NCBI RefSeq assembly: GCF_030412785.1
Contig: NZ_CP125296.1
Span: 496,001 to 560,000, forward strand
Length of the DNA: 64,000 bases
Origin: Paraburkholderia sabiae
GTDB lineage: Bacteria; Pseudomonadota; Gammaproteobacteria; Burkholderiales; Burkholderiaceae
Direction of reading: 5' to 3'
A model generated the notes under the pieces. It searched no databases. It was given only the letters and a program-made list of their open reading frames with translations, and was not told the origin of the DNA. Of the stretch, positions 1 to 10,547 are shown piece by piece. Each line of letters opens with the position of its first letter. Positions within the stretch are counted from its first letter, which is position 1. Both the position numbers and the translations under genes were made by a program.

Positions 1-1417
<1,417 letters not shown>

Positions 1418-1629
1418 GGCACCTCCCGGCCGAGATCGATCGTCCGATACGTTCGATGCGTGAACGCCTGTGCTTTTCCGTCGCGAGCGCAGCGCGCGCA
1501 TGACGGAATCATGATGATAGGCGTCAACGCGCCGCGTGGCGATTCAGGGGTAAATCTATCGACCATCCTGCATCGATATGTTGATTCCGCTGCATACTTG
1601 CGCGAATCACACGCGGAAAGACATTCGAC

Positions 1630-2556
1630 ATGGATGCAAACCTCGCACGCACCTGGCTGACCTTCAGCGCCCCCGTAGCCGCTGCGCAAGTTGCCGGCCG
1701 TCCGCTCGTGGCGCTGGAATCGACGATCATCGCTCACGGCATGCCGTATCCGCAGAACGTGCGCACCGCGCGCGAAGTCGAGGCGGTGATCCGCGAAATC
1801 GGCGCGGAACCCGCGACGATTGCCGTGATCGGCGGGCGAATCCGCATCGGATTATCGGACGATGAACTCGAACTGATCGGCCGTTCCGATGGCGTGCAAA
1901 AGGTCAGCCGACGCGATCTGCCCGCCGTGCTGACGAGCGGCGGCCTCGGCGCGACGACGGTCGCCGGCACGATGATCTGCGCGGCGCTCGCCGGGATCGA
2001 CGTGTTCGTGACGGGCGGTATCGGCGGCGTGCATCGGGGCGCGCCGGAGACCTTCGATATTTCCGCAGACCTGCAGGAGTTGGCGAAAACGTCGGTGGCC
2101 GTGGTGTGCGCGGGCGCGAAATCGATTCTCGACATCGGGCTCACACTCGAGTATCTGGAAACGCATGGCGTGCCCGTGCTCAGCTGCGAGCAGGACAATT
2201 TCGCCGCCTTCTACACCCGCGATAGCGGCTTTCGCGCGGACTTCCGGCTCGACGATCCAGTCGAGCAGGCGCGCTTCATCCGCACCAAATGGGACCTGGG
2301 TCTGACAGGCGGCGTGGTGTTGAGCACGCCCGTGCCCGAAGCCGCCGAAATGCCGCGCGAAGAGATCGACAGATGGACCCGCCAGGCGCTCGACGACGCT
2401 GCTGCGCAAGGCGTCACCGGAAAAGCCGTGACGCCGTTTCTGCTGGCGCGCATCAAGGCGCTGACGGGAGGCCGCAGCCTCGCCACCAACATCGCGTTGA
2501 TCAGGCACAACGCCGAGGTCGGTGCGCGGCTCGCGGTGGCCATGGCGGCCCGATAA
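1630..2556 (+). CDS. psuG: pseudouridine-5'-phosphate glycosidase
   Basis: This 308-residue protein is the full family length. PsuG reversibly splits pseudouridine 5'-phosphate into uracil and ribose 5-phosphate, the C-C bond-breaking step of pseudouridine breakdown. The family signature LVALESTIIAHGMPYPQN contains Glu30. The SADLQEL segment gives Asp147, a likely Mn ligand, and CAGAKSILDIG gives Lys164, the expected Schiff-base lysine. The start ATG is the one that begins the conserved region; the ribosome site (GGAAAG) is weak. No PfkB-type pseudouridine kinase (psuK) lies next to it here, which is unusual because the two are often paired or fused. The 212 bp upstream, shared with the divergent GH63 gene, must hold both promoters. 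Confidence 0.93.
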   Translation: MDANLARTWLTFSAPVAAAQVAGRPLVALESTIIAHGMPYPQNVRTAREVEAVIREIGAEPATIAVIGGRIRIGLSDDELELIGRSDGVQKVSRRDLPAVLTSGGLGATTVAGTMICAALAGIDVFVTGGIGGVHRGAPETFDISADLQELAKTSVAVVCAGAKSILDIGLTLEYLETHGVPVLSCEQDNFAAFYTRDSGFRADFRLDDPVEQARFIRTKWDLGLTGGVVLSTPVPEAAEMPREEIDRWTRQALDDAAAQGVTGKAVTPFLLARIKALTGGRSLATNIALIRHNAEVGARLAVAMAAR

Positions 2557-2577
2557 GCCGCCGTTGCAGCACTGCTT

Positions 2578-3174
2578 TTACGCCTCGCTTACCTGAATCT
2601 GATAAAGCCCCCAGGGACACAACACGAAGCGATCCTTGAGCGGCTTGGCAGCGAGTTCGGGAATGTTGTCGGCGTCGTAGATCGCCCATAGCGGTCCGAG
2701 TCCGCCGAGCGGCATCGGCTTGCCGTCCATCTGCGTCGCGACGATGAAGCGCCACGCACGGATGTTGTCGAGCGTCGTGAGGACCGCGTAGCCATCGACT
2801 GCACGCAGCGAAATCTTCGTATCACCCGCGCTCGGAGCGCCCGCCTGTTCGAGTACCTGCGCGAGCAGCGGACCGCTTAGCGTGTGCTGTTTCGCGTCGT
2901 ATTCGATGGTCGGTTTGATCGTGACGGTGGGCAGGCTGGCGATCGACGGATAGTCGAACGTGCAGGCCGACGTGAATTTGACGAGTTGCTTCGCCATTAA
3001 AGGATCGAAGACGGGATCGAGCGCGCCGCGGTTCGTGTGCTTGACCGCGCCCGACACCGTCAGTATCGCGGGAGCCGCCGCGCTTGCAGCGGGCTTCGCC
3101 TTGGACGCGCCGAATGCGGGCGCGACGCTCACGCCGAGTGCAGCGGCGCTGGTCAGGAACTGACGTTTCTTCAT
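2578..3174 (-). CDS. small exported molybdopterin-fold (sulfite oxidase-like) protein
   Basis: A 198-residue protein with an N-terminal export signal (MKKRQFLTSAAALGVSVAPA). The rest resembles the sulfite-oxidase molybdopterin-binding fold in its short form: an ILTVSGAVKHTN start, a PTIEYDAKQHTLSGPLLAQV middle, and IYDADNIPEL near the end. The ATG at 3174 has a GGAG site nine bases upstream; a TTG two codons earlier is less likely. Short members of this family often lack the full cofactor-binding and catalytic set. I do not see the conserved cysteine ligand typical of sulfite oxidase (the only cysteines lie in SACTFDYP and VLCPWG). It may be a non-catalytic periplasmic protein. No partner such as a heme subunit is adjacent. 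Confidence 0.6.
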   Translation of the reverse strand: MKKRQFLTSAAALGVSVAPAFGASKAKPAASAAAPAILTVSGAVKHTNRGALDPVFDPLMAKQLVKFTSACTFDYPSIASLPTVTIKPTIEYDAKQHTLSGPLLAQVLEQAGAPSAGDTKISLRAVDGYAVLTTLDNIRAWRFIVATQMDGKPMPLGGLGPLWAIYDADNIPELAAKPLKDRFVLCPWGLYQIQVSEA

Positions 3175-3358
3175 GTTCAAAGGCTCCGCAGATATCGGCG
3201 ATGTATTCGACCCTTATACACCGGCGAATCGTATTCCGTGATGTCGGCGGCCTGTTCAGTGAATGCTTCATGAGCCGCCGCCTTCAATCGATTCGCCGCG
3301 AATCGCGCGGCGTAAAATCGTTCTGCATTCAGCCGCCCATCGCAAGGGAGGATCGCAT

Positions 3359-3772
3359 ATGGAAGACGATTCACAAGGCCAACGTGCGCAAGTCGTCGTC
3401 GTGCGTCCCGAGCGGGAGATCGCCACGACGCAGCGCCTGCCGTACTTCGTCGGCATCTCGGCGACGACGGCGGGCTCGCAGGCGCTGTCGATGCATCTCG
3501 TCGTCGTGCCGCCGGGCGGGCATGCGGAACCACACATCCATTGCGGTTACGAAACGGGTATCTACGTGCTGGAAGGGCGCGTCGAAACGCGTTATGGACC
3601 GGGGTTGCGCGAGTCGGTCGTCACGGAAGCGGGCGACTTTCTGTTCATTCCGCCGGGCGTGCCGCATCAGCCGTTCAATCTGAGTGCGACGGAGCCGGCG
3701 CGGGCTGTCGTGGCGCGCAATCATCCGGAGGAGCGTGAGGAGGTGGTGCCTTATGATCCCGCCAGTGAATGA
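3359..3772 (+). CDS. single-domain cupin protein
   Basis: A 137-residue all-beta cupin. Motif 1 is GGHAEPHIHCGYETGIYVLEG, giving two His and one Glu for metal binding. Motif 2 is GDFLFIPPGVPHQPFN, with the fourth His ligand. ATG 3359 is chosen because an AAGGGAGG site lies directly upstream; longer in-frame starts back to 3263 lack one. The protein is probably cytoplasmic and binds a divalent metal. Cupins of this size include dioxygenases, isomerases and sugar-binding regulators, so no substrate is assigned. It is divergent from the exported molybdopterin-fold gene and shares a 184-bp intergenic region with it. Confidence 0.75.
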   Translation: MEDDSQGQRAQVVVVRPEREIATTQRLPYFVGISATTAGSQALSMHLVVVPPGGHAEPHIHCGYETGIYVLEGRVETRYGPGLRESVVTEAGDFLFIPPGVPHQPFNLSATEPARAVVARNHPEEREEVVPYDPASE

Positions 3773-3897
3773 ACGTCGCTTTATCATGCACCCGCTATCA
3801 GAAAACCTGAACGCTCCGATCCGAATTACGCGTTTTTCTTACGCCAGATAATCCTGCATAGTAGTCACACCACGATACACACGAGGCTGTGACTGCG

Positions 3898-4749
3898 ATG
3901 AACATGCGAACCGATCACTCATTGCTGGCCGATCCCCAGCTGAGTTTCGCGACTGTCGCATCGGGCATTTGCATTCCCTATGTCGAGCGTGGCGCGGGCG
4001 AACCGGTCGTCTTCGTGCACGGTTCGCTCTGCGATTTCCGCTACTGGGACGCGCAGATCGAACCGCTTTCCGCGCACTTTCGCTGCATCGCGCCGAGTCT
4101 CAGTCACTATTGGCCCGCCGTCGAAGCGTGCATCCAGAACGAATTCGGCTGGCAGGTTCACGTCGCCGAACTGGCGGAATTCATCGTCGCGATGGATCTC
4201 GCGCCCGTGCATCTGGTCGGGCATTCGCGCGGCGGATGCGTCGCGTTCCAGCTCGCGCGCGACTATCCGCGCCTCGTCAAAACCTTGATGCTCGCCGATC
4301 CCGGCGGCCCGTTGCAACTGGACGGGATGACCGAAGCATCGTTGCCCTCGCCGATGAACGCGCTGCGCGCGAAGGTGGCGGGCATGATCGAAGAGGGCGT
4401 CGTCGAGCCCGGACTCGAACTGTTCGTCGATTCCGTCAGCGCGCCGGGCGCCTGGCGCAAGAGCACCGACGCCTTCCGCATGATGGCGATCGACAACGCG
4501 AGCACGCTGCCCAAGCAGTTTCGCGATCCGTTGCCTGCCTATTCGCGCGACACGGCGGCAGACGTGATGTGCCGGACGCTGCTGATCGACGGACAGAAGA
4601 GCCCGCGCATGTTCCGCAACAACGTCGATAGTCTGGAAGGCTGGATCTGGCGCGCGGAACGCGGCACGATTGCGGGCGCGTCGCACGGCATGAATGTCGC
4701 GAACCCGGCTGCGTTCAACCGGATGCTGCAGTCGTTCATCGACAGCTGA
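3898..4749 (+). CDS. alpha/beta-fold hydrolase
   Basis: A 283-residue alpha/beta hydrolase. An oxyanion-hole segment VVFVHGSLCDFRYWD is followed by the nucleophile elbow GHSRGG with Ser110. The late acid is probably in LLIDGQKSPRM, and the catalytic His in GASHGMNVANPAAFN. This is the usual order for esterases and epoxide- or lactone-type hydrolases. No signal peptide is present. An upstream GTG at 3889 is also possible, but GAGG at 3883-3886 is better spaced for ATG 3898. It is convergent with the GNAT gene at 4766, 16 bp away. Substrate is not predictable. Confidence 0.8.
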   Translation: MNMRTDHSLLADPQLSFATVASGICIPYVERGAGEPVVFVHGSLCDFRYWDAQIEPLSAHFRCIAPSLSHYWPAVEACIQNEFGWQVHVAELAEFIVAMDLAPVHLVGHSRGGCVAFQLARDYPRLVKTLMLADPGGPLQLDGMTEASLPSPMNALRAKVAGMIEEGVVEPGLELFVDSVSAPGAWRKSTDAFRMMAIDNASTLPKQFRDPLPAYSRDTAADVMCRTLLIDGQKSPRMFRNNVDSLEGWIWRAERGTIAGASHGMNVANPAAFNRMLQSFIDS

Positions 4750-4765
4750 CGGCAAACCCAGCCGC

Positions 4766-5281
4766 TCAATCGAGCCGTAACACCATCTCGACCTCGCGAT
4801 CGAGATCGTCGTCGATCTCGTCGTCACACGATTCCTCGTCCACGGCTTCGAAGCCCGCCGAGCGGTAGAGCGCAATCGCGCCCGCATTGTCGACGCCCGT
4901 ATTCAGCGCGATCTGCGCGAGGCCCATCGCGCGTGCCTGATCGACTGCCGCCGCGATCAGACTGCGCGCGATGCCGCTCCTACGATGTTCCTGCACGACG
5001 AACAGTCCCCACAGAAAGCCCTTTTGCTGCACGGGACGCAACGGATAACGCCTCAAACCCGCCACCGCGACGAGCCGGTCGCCTGCGAACGCGCCGAATA
5101 CCACCTGATTCGCCGTCGAACAGATACGCGCTTCGATTTCATCGATCGATCGTTTCTCTTCTTCATCGCGCGTCGACAGGAAAGACTCCGGGGCTTCGTC
5201 GATCGCGCTCAGCCGCAGCGACGCGTAAGCAGGCGCGTCGCTGGCCGATAGCAGGCGAATGGTCGGGCAGGCTGTTTCCAT
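4766..5281 (-). CDS. GNAT-family N-acetyltransferase
   Basis: A 171-residue single-domain GNAT protein. The acetyl-CoA pyrophosphate loop is seen in VQEHRRSGIARSLIAAAV, and the late motif ALNTGVDNAGAIALYRSAGF is typical of the fold's beta6-beta7 end. It likely transfers acetyl from acetyl-CoA to an amine or a protein N-terminus. The C-terminus is acidic and short of Lys (CDDEIDDDLDREVEM). It is not closely similar to the two larger GNAT proteins at 7023 and 40810. Confidence 0.8.
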   Translation of the reverse strand: METACPTIRLLSASDAPAYASLRLSAIDEAPESFLSTRDEEEKRSIDEIEARICSTANQVVFGAFAGDRLVAVAGLRRYPLRPVQQKGFLWGLFVVQEHRRSGIARSLIAAAVDQARAMGLAQIALNTGVDNAGAIALYRSAGFEAVDEESCDDEIDDDLDREVEMVLRLD

Positions 5282-5590
5282 CGCGCGATTTTAAGGCACC
5301 TGCGCCTGCACGAGCCTGGTCAGTCCGGTGAGCGTAATGAAGTACGTCGTCGTACAACAAACAATAACAACAATCACCATGCAGCATTTCGCCAAGCGGG
5401 GACACTGTGCGACCCATTCGCACATGCACTCTGATTGACAGATTCTCCAGGGTAAACGCCGGATTGCAAATATTGGTACAGATCTTCAACATGTCGTCAG
5501 ACAACCTATGAGCCGACGTGCGCGCGGCTTCGTCATCCGGTTGTGCAATCTTGCCGGCAGGACGCTGGTGCTGAAGGAGGAGAACATTTC
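5282..5590. promoter_or_regulatory. intergenic region with two candidate operators before the MFS gene
   Basis: This 309-bp gap lies between divergent genes. It holds two short inverted repeats: GTACG-TCGT-CGTAC at 5342-5355 and TGTC-GTCA-GACA at 5492-5503. GntR/FCD regulators of sugar-acid genes bind TTGT/ACAA-type palindromes, so either could be an operator for the anion symporter. No GntR gene is adjacent to test this. An AAGGAGG ribosome site precedes the 5591 start. Confidence 0.35.
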
Positions 5591-6976
5591 ATGGCCAACG
5601 TAGTGCAAGGCGCTGCCGTCGCGCGTAGAACGCGCATCCGTTACGGAATCGTCGCGATGCTGTTTCTGGTCACGGCGATCAACTATGCGGATCGTGCGAC
5701 GCTGTCGATGGCAGGCACGTCGATGTCGAAAGACCTCGGCCTCGATGCGGTGGCGATGGGCTTCATCTTTTCCGCGTTCGGCTGGTCGTATGTGATCGGA
5801 CAGTTGCCGGGCGGCTGGCTGCTCGACCGCTTCGGTTCGAAACGCGTCTACGCGGCGAGCATTTTCATCTGGTCGCTGTTCACGATACTGCAGGGCACGG
5901 TCAGTTTTCTGAGCGTCTCGGTGGCGATCACGACGCTGTTCGCGCTGCGCTTTCTCGTCGGTCTCGCCGAAGCGCCGTCGTTCCCCGCGAATGGCCGAAT
6001 CGTCGCGTCGTGGTTTCCCGCCGCCGAGCGCGGCACGGCATCGGCGATCTTCAACTCCGCGCAATACTTCGCGACGGTGCTGTTCGCGCCGATCATGGGC
6101 TGGGTGACGCACCGCTTCGGCTGGCCGTACGTGTTTTACTTCATGGGCGTCGTGGGTGTCGTCGTGAGCCTCGTCTGGATCAAGACGGTCCATAGCCCGA
6201 AGGATCATCCGCGCATCAGCCGCGCCGAACTCGACCATATCAAGGAAGGTGGCGCGCTCGTCGATATGGACGTGCCCAAAAAGCAGCGCGCCGCGCTTGA
6301 AGCATCGGCACAGGCACCCGCGCAGACAACGGCGACCCAAGGCGCGAACGAAGTGCCGAAGTGGTCGTACATCAAGCAACTGCTGAGCAACCGGATGCTG
6401 CTCGGCGTGTATATCGGCCAGTACTGCATCACGACGCTCACGTATTTCTTCCTGACCTGGTTCCCTGTGTATCTCGTCAAGGAACGCGGCATGTCCATTC
6501 TCAATGCGGGCTTCGTCGCTGCGTTGCCGGCCGTGTGCGGCTTCATCGGCGGTGTGCTCGGCGGCATCTTCTCCGACTTCCTGATCCGCAAGGGCTGTTC
6601 GCTGACGGTAGCGCGCAAGGTGCCCATCGTCGTCGGCATGCTGCTGTCGACCAGCATGATCGCTTGCAACTACGTGGATTCGTCGGCCGTCGTCGTCGCG
6701 ATCATGGCCTTCGCGTTCTTCGGCAAGGGCCTGGGCGCGCTCGGCTGGGCGGTGGTGGCGGACACGTCGCCGAAGCAGATCGCAGGTCTGAGCGGCGGCA
6801 TGTTCAACACGTTCGGCAATATCGCTGCCATCACGACGCCGATCATCATCGGGTATATCGTCAAGGCGACGGGTTCGTTCAGCGGTGCGCTGGTGTTCGT
6901 GGCCTGCAATGCGCTGATTGCGATCGTCAGCTATCTGGTGATCGTCGGCGAGATCAAGCGCGTCGAATTGAAGTGA
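5591..6976 (+). CDS. MFS sugar-acid:cation symporter (GudP/DgoT type)
   Basis: A 461-residue major facilitator protein with twelve predicted membrane helices in two halves, split by a hydrophilic loop at about residues 205-265. The N-terminus (AINYADRATLSMAG) and FSAFGWSYVIGQLPGGWLLD match the anion:cation symporter family that imports glucarate, galactarate and galactonate. The G-X-L-D-R-F-G-S-K-R loop 2-3 motif is present (WLLDRFGSKRVY). ATG 5591 has a perfect AAGGAGG site; the longer frame from 5543 does not. No catabolic dehydratase is adjacent, so the exact anion is unknown. A strong terminator follows immediately, so it is transcribed alone. Confidence 0.87.
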   Translation: MANVVQGAAVARRTRIRYGIVAMLFLVTAINYADRATLSMAGTSMSKDLGLDAVAMGFIFSAFGWSYVIGQLPGGWLLDRFGSKRVYAASIFIWSLFTILQGTVSFLSVSVAITTLFALRFLVGLAEAPSFPANGRIVASWFPAAERGTASAIFNSAQYFATVLFAPIMGWVTHRFGWPYVFYFMGVVGVVVSLVWIKTVHSPKDHPRISRAELDHIKEGGALVDMDVPKKQRAALEASAQAPAQTTATQGANEVPKWSYIKQLLSNRMLLGVYIGQYCITTLTYFFLTWFPVYLVKERGMSILNAGFVAALPAVCGFIGGVLGGIFSDFLIRKGCSLTVARKVPIVVGMLLSTSMIACNYVDSSAVVVAIMAFAFFGKGLGALGWAVVADTSPKQIAGLSGGMFNTFGNIAAITTPIIIGYIVKATGSFSGALVFVACNALIAIVSYLVIVGEIKRVELK

Positions 6977-6983
6977 GTCTGCG

Positions 6984-7013
6984 ATGCCCGCTGCGTGCGC
7001 AGCGGGCATTTTT
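6984..7013 (+). terminator. rho-independent terminator of the MFS gene
   Basis: An 11-bp perfect stem ATGCCCGCTGC / GCAGCGGGCAT with a four-base GTGC loop is followed by a short T run (TTTTT). It begins eight bases after the stop codon. Confidence 0.9.
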
Positions 7014-7022
7014 ATCAGTGCT

Positions 7023-7892
7023 TCACCACACCGCCTGACTCGTAATCGCAAACTGCTTCAGCTGCGCATCGACGGGAAGCGGTCCATTGCGCATCATTCT
7101 TTCGATGCTGTCCACATGCGGCAGCCCCAGCCCTTCGAGCCACGAAGATAGCCCGAACGCGGCCGGCGTATCGATCCGCACGAACATCCCCGCATTCAGC
7201 GCGAGCCAATGGCTGATGAGCGCTTTCGCACGACTCGCATCGGGCGAATCTTCCGCGACGACGGGGCCGATCACATGTCCATCGCCGAAGCGCCTGAAAA
7301 GCGCAAAGCCGATCAGTTCGCCGTCGCGATCGAGCGCGATGCCGCTCGCGATATCGAGCAGCGCCGGCAACAGATCGCGTCGATCCAGCCCGCTTGCACG
7401 CGAGGCCAGTTCGACGAGACGCGGCGCATCGTTGACGCCGAGCGGGCGCAGGCGCTCGCCTGGCGGCAGCGACACGAGCGGCGGCTGAAATGCCGCGCCC
7501 TGATGTTGATGGATCGTGCCGATGCTCTGAAAGCCGAGCTTCTCGCACAGCGGTTCGCCCGCGGGGCTTGCGTGAATCAGCAGCGTGCGCGGGCCGAGTT
7601 CGTCGATCAACAGTTCGAGCAGCTTGCGCCCCACGCCGCGGCCCTGCTTGTCGGGCGCGACGATCATCAGGCCGAGCGTCGCGGCTTCGCGCCCGAAGCG
7701 CCATGACAATGCTGTGCCGATCACGCCGCTGTCGTCCTGTGCAACGAAACCTTGCCCGGTGCGCGCCGCGAAGCGCCAATCATCGGGACGATGCCGCCAT
7801 CTGACGGCGCTCGACAGCGCATGCGCTGCCGCGATGTCGTCGGAGGTGAAAGGGCGGTAGTCGATCATGCCGTTCTTGTGTGGGTCGGACAC
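7023..7892 (-). CDS. double-domain GNAT acetyltransferase (left boundary paralog)
   Basis: A 289-residue protein with two GNAT-like halves. The first has the acetyl-CoA loop KQGRGVGRKLLELL and the motif EPLCEKLGF. The second half is degenerate. GTG 7892 is chosen because GAGGAGG sits six bases upstream; the longer frame to 7919 would swallow that site. It is clearly paralogous to the 294-residue protein at 40810-41694: shared blocks include FTxDDIAAAHALS, DDWRF and GTINQHQ/GTIHQHQ. The two genes lie at opposite ends of the catabolic island and share an upstream motif. It probably acetylates a small amine. It is divergent from the aldehyde dehydrogenase at 8132. Confidence 0.8.
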   Translation of the reverse strand: MSDPHKNGMIDYRPFTSDDIAAAHALSSAVRWRHRPDDWRFAARTGQGFVAQDDSGVIGTALSWRFGREAATLGLMIVAPDKQGRGVGRKLLELLIDELGPRTLLIHASPAGEPLCEKLGFQSIGTIHQHQGAAFQPPLVSLPPGERLRPLGVNDAPRLVELASRASGLDRRDLLPALLDIASGIALDRDGELIGFALFRRFGDGHVIGPVVAEDSPDASRAKALISHWLALNAGMFVRIDTPAAFGLSSWLEGLGLPHVDSIERMMRNGPLPVDAQLKQFAITSQAVW

Positions 7893-7951
7893 GCCGGCCT
7901 CCTCGTTCTGAAGACACATACCGTGACTCTCTCACCGTATCGCGCGCATGA

Positions 7952-7964
7952 CTAGGACGATCCT
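7952..7964 (-). promoter_or_regulatory. CTAGGACGATCCT motif upstream of the left GNAT paralog
   Basis: On the coding (minus) strand this reads AGGATCGTCCTAG, an odd palindrome AGGA-TCG-TCCT, 60 bases upstream of the GTG start. The same 13 bases occur at 41751-41763, 57 bases before the start of the paralog. Downstream of both there is also a conserved GTGA-N4-GT-N-ACGG block. It may be an operator or a promoter element. Confidence 0.5.
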
Positions 7965-8131
7965 TTTATCGCGACGTCGGCATGCCCACCCGGGCGTGAT
8001 GCGCTGCAAAACGCGGCGTTCGGGCGGCGATAACGCGTCGATTGTGCTGTGCGCGCTTTTTTGTCGGTGAAATATGCGGTGGCCGCGAGCCTACGATTTC
8101 CATCATCGAAGGCAATCGAGGACTCACGCAC

Positions 8132-9622
8132 ATGGACCGCTTCATCAACGGTTTCGATCCACTCACGATCAACGTGCGCAGCGGACATTTCATCGGCGGC
8201 GAATATGTCGATGCGCAGGGACCGCGCATCGAAGTCGCGCGTCCGTCCGACGGCGTCGTCTACGCGTCGGTGCCCATCGCGGATGCGGCGATGATCGATC
8301 GTGCAGTGCAAAACGCATGGACGGCGTTCCGCACGAGCCGCTGGGCTTGCATTGCGCCACGCGAACGCGCCCGTGTGCTGCGTCGTTTCGCCGATCTCGT
8401 CGCTGCGGATGCACACAACCTCGCGCCGCTCGAATCGCTCGGCTCGACGCGGCCCATTCGCGACGCGTTCAACTGGGACGTGCCGTTCACGGCGGAAGGC
8501 ATCCGCTTCTATGCGGAGTTCGCCGACAAGATAGGCGGCGACGTGGCCGCGACCGATCACGATCATCTCGGCATGACGATTGCCGAACCGTACGGCGTGA
8601 TCGGCGCGATCGCGCCGTGGAATTTCCCGCTCGTAATGGCGTCGTGGAAGATCGCGCCCGCGCTCGCGGCGGGGAACGCCGTCGTGCTGAAGCCTTCGGA
8701 AATGACGCCGTTTTCCGTGCTGCGGCTCGCCGAGCTTGCCGTCGAAGCGGGCGTGCCGCCCGGCATCTTCAACGTCGTGCAAGGCGACGGCCGCACGACG
8801 GGCGACGCGCTCGTGCGTCATTCGCGCATCGCGAAGGTGACGTTCACGGGCTCGACGCGCACGGGCGCGGCGATCATGGCCGCGTGCGCCGAGACGGGCA
8901 CGAAGCCCGTCACGCTCGAACTGGGCGGCAAGAGTCCGCAGATCGTTTTCGCCGACGCGCCGCGCCTCGACGATGTCGCGCGCCGCATCGCCGGCGCGAT
9001 CACGGCCAACGCAGGACAGGTGTGCGTCGCGGGCTCGCGGCTGCTGGTCGAACGATCGATCGCAGATGAACTCGCCGAAGGTCTCCAGCGCCTCTTTAGC
9101 GAGCCCAGGGCGGGCGCGACGTGGTCGGCCGACACGACACTCCCACCGATCATCTCGGAGCCGCAGGCGGCGCGTATCGAGGCCATCGTCGGGCGCAGCA
9201 TCGCGGGCGGCGCGACATTGCGCTGCGGCGGCCAGCGCGCGGACGCGGCCACGCCGGGCGCCTTCTACATGCCTACCTTGCTCACGAACGTCACGCCACA
9301 CACGGATGCCGTGCGCGAGGAAATCTTCGGCCCGGTGCTGACCTTGCAGACCTTCGACACCGAAGACGAAGCGCTCGCGCTGGCCGCGCATCCCGACTAC
9401 GGGCTCGCCGCCGGCGTGCATACAGCCGATCTGGGCCGCGCGCTGCGCATGGTGCGCGGCATCGAGGCGGGCACGGTCTGGGTGAACCGCTACGGACGCA
9501 CCAGCGACTTCATGATCCCGACGGGCGGCTACAAGCGTTCGGGCATCGGCAAGGATCTCGGACGGCAGGCTTACGAAGCGAATCTGCGTTTCAAGAGCGT
9601 GCTGATCGATGCGCGCGTCTGA
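8132..9622 (+). CDS. NAD(P)-dependent aldehyde dehydrogenase (module A)
   Basis: A 496-residue aldehyde dehydrogenase. The catalytic Glu lies in LELGGKSPQIVF and the nucleophilic Cys in AGQVCVAGSR. The cofactor segment APWNFPLVMASWKIAPALA and the C-terminal EEIFGPVL are also intact. ATG 8132 follows a weak GAGGA site and begins the conserved region. It likely oxidises an amino-aldehyde made by the DAO-type oxidase at 10548, as PuuC does after PuuB. A 216-bp gap separates it from the HAD gene, so it may have its own promoter. Substrate assignment is inference from neighbours. Confidence 0.85.
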   Translation: MDRFINGFDPLTINVRSGHFIGGEYVDAQGPRIEVARPSDGVVYASVPIADAAMIDRAVQNAWTAFRTSRWACIAPRERARVLRRFADLVAADAHNLAPLESLGSTRPIRDAFNWDVPFTAEGIRFYAEFADKIGGDVAATDHDHLGMTIAEPYGVIGAIAPWNFPLVMASWKIAPALAAGNAVVLKPSEMTPFSVLRLAELAVEAGVPPGIFNVVQGDGRTTGDALVRHSRIAKVTFTGSTRTGAAIMAACAETGTKPVTLELGGKSPQIVFADAPRLDDVARRIAGAITANAGQVCVAGSRLLVERSIADELAEGLQRLFSEPRAGATWSADTTLPPIISEPQAARIEAIVGRSIAGGATLRCGGQRADAATPGAFYMPTLLTNVTPHTDAVREEIFGPVLTLQTFDTEDEALALAAHPDYGLAAGVHTADLGRALRMVRGIEAGTVWVNRYGRTSDFMIPTGGYKRSGIGKDLGRQAYEANLRFKSVLIDARV

Positions 9623-9838
9623 CAAATGCAAGGCGACGTACAGCCACGCGACAGCCATGAAAACGCCGCCGCATAGTCTGCTGCCGACGCCCCTCAAAAC
9701 GCGTGGTTTATATCGCGCGAGCCACTCGAATCAACGACATCCGTACTTTTTGCACTGTTTAAATTTTCCGCAGGGATGCGATTTCCTGTTCCGCCACTGA
9801 ACTCCGCGTGAGTTCACAACAACGATAGGACTGACACC

Positions 9839-10507
9839 ATGATCGATTTCGAGCCGAAGTACATCACGTTCGACTGCTACGGCACGCTGACGAAGTTCCG
9901 CATGGCCGACATGGCCCGCGAGATGTACGGCGACCGTCTGCACGGCGCCGAGCTGGAGCAATTCGTCGCGTTCTTCTCGGGCTATCGCCGCGATGAAGTG
10001 CTCGGCGCATGGAAGCCGTATCGCGATGTGATCGTCAACGCCGTGCGTCGCACGTGCAAGCGCATGAACGTCGAGTTCAATGAAGCGGAAGCAGAAAAAT
10101 TCTATCTGGCCGTGCCGACGTGGGGCCCGCATCCCGACGTGCCGGAAGGCCTCTCGCGTCTCGCGAAGAAGTACAAGCTCGTGATTCTGTCTAACGCTTC
10201 GGACGATCAGATCCAGAGCAACGTCGACAAGCTCGGCGCACCGTTCCATCGCGTGTTCACCGCGCAGCAGGCGCAATCGTACAAGCCGCGCATGCCGGGC
10301 TTCGAGTACATGTTCGACCAGCTCAACTGCAATCCCGGCGACGTGCTGCACGTGTCGTCGAGCCTGCGCTACGACCTGATGACGGCGCACGACATGGGCA
10401 TCAAGCACAAGGCGTTCGTGAAGCGCGGCCACGAGCCGGGCACGCCGTACTACGAGTACTACGAAGTCGACACGATCGGCGACCTCGCGACGAAGCTGGG
10501 CCTTTGA
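9839..10507 (+). CDS. HAD superfamily hydrolase, haloacid dehalogenase type II-like (module A)
   Basis: A 222-residue HAD protein. Motif I is ITFDCYGTLTKF with Asp12 as the nucleophile, motif II is VILSNASDD, and motif III includes the Lys in SYKPRMPG. This is the layout of L-2-haloacid dehalogenases, but a dehalogenase role is doubtful here. A second type II-like HAD (23429) also sits beside a DAO-family oxidase, so both more likely act on a phosphorylated or other intermediate of the amine pathway, or as a repair phosphatase. An AGGA site lies ten bases before ATG 9839. The next gene starts 40 bp downstream. Confidence 0.8.
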   Translation: MIDFEPKYITFDCYGTLTKFRMADMAREMYGDRLHGAELEQFVAFFSGYRRDEVLGAWKPYRDVIVNAVRRTCKRMNVEFNEAEAEKFYLAVPTWGPHPDVPEGLSRLAKKYKLVILSNASDDQIQSNVDKLGAPFHRVFTAQQAQSYKPRMPGFEYMFDQLNCNPGDVLHVSSSLRYDLMTAHDMGIKHKAFVKRGHEPGTPYYEYYEVDTIGDLATKLGL

Positions 10508-10547
10508 TCCACGAACGCCACGCTCGATACACGCGCAAAGACACCCG

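Noticed and set aside
5486..7051. 521-codon minus-strand frame opposite the MFS gene
   Set aside because: Composition (RRDD, HRDAQ repeats) is that of an antisense shadow; the MFS protein is unmistakable.
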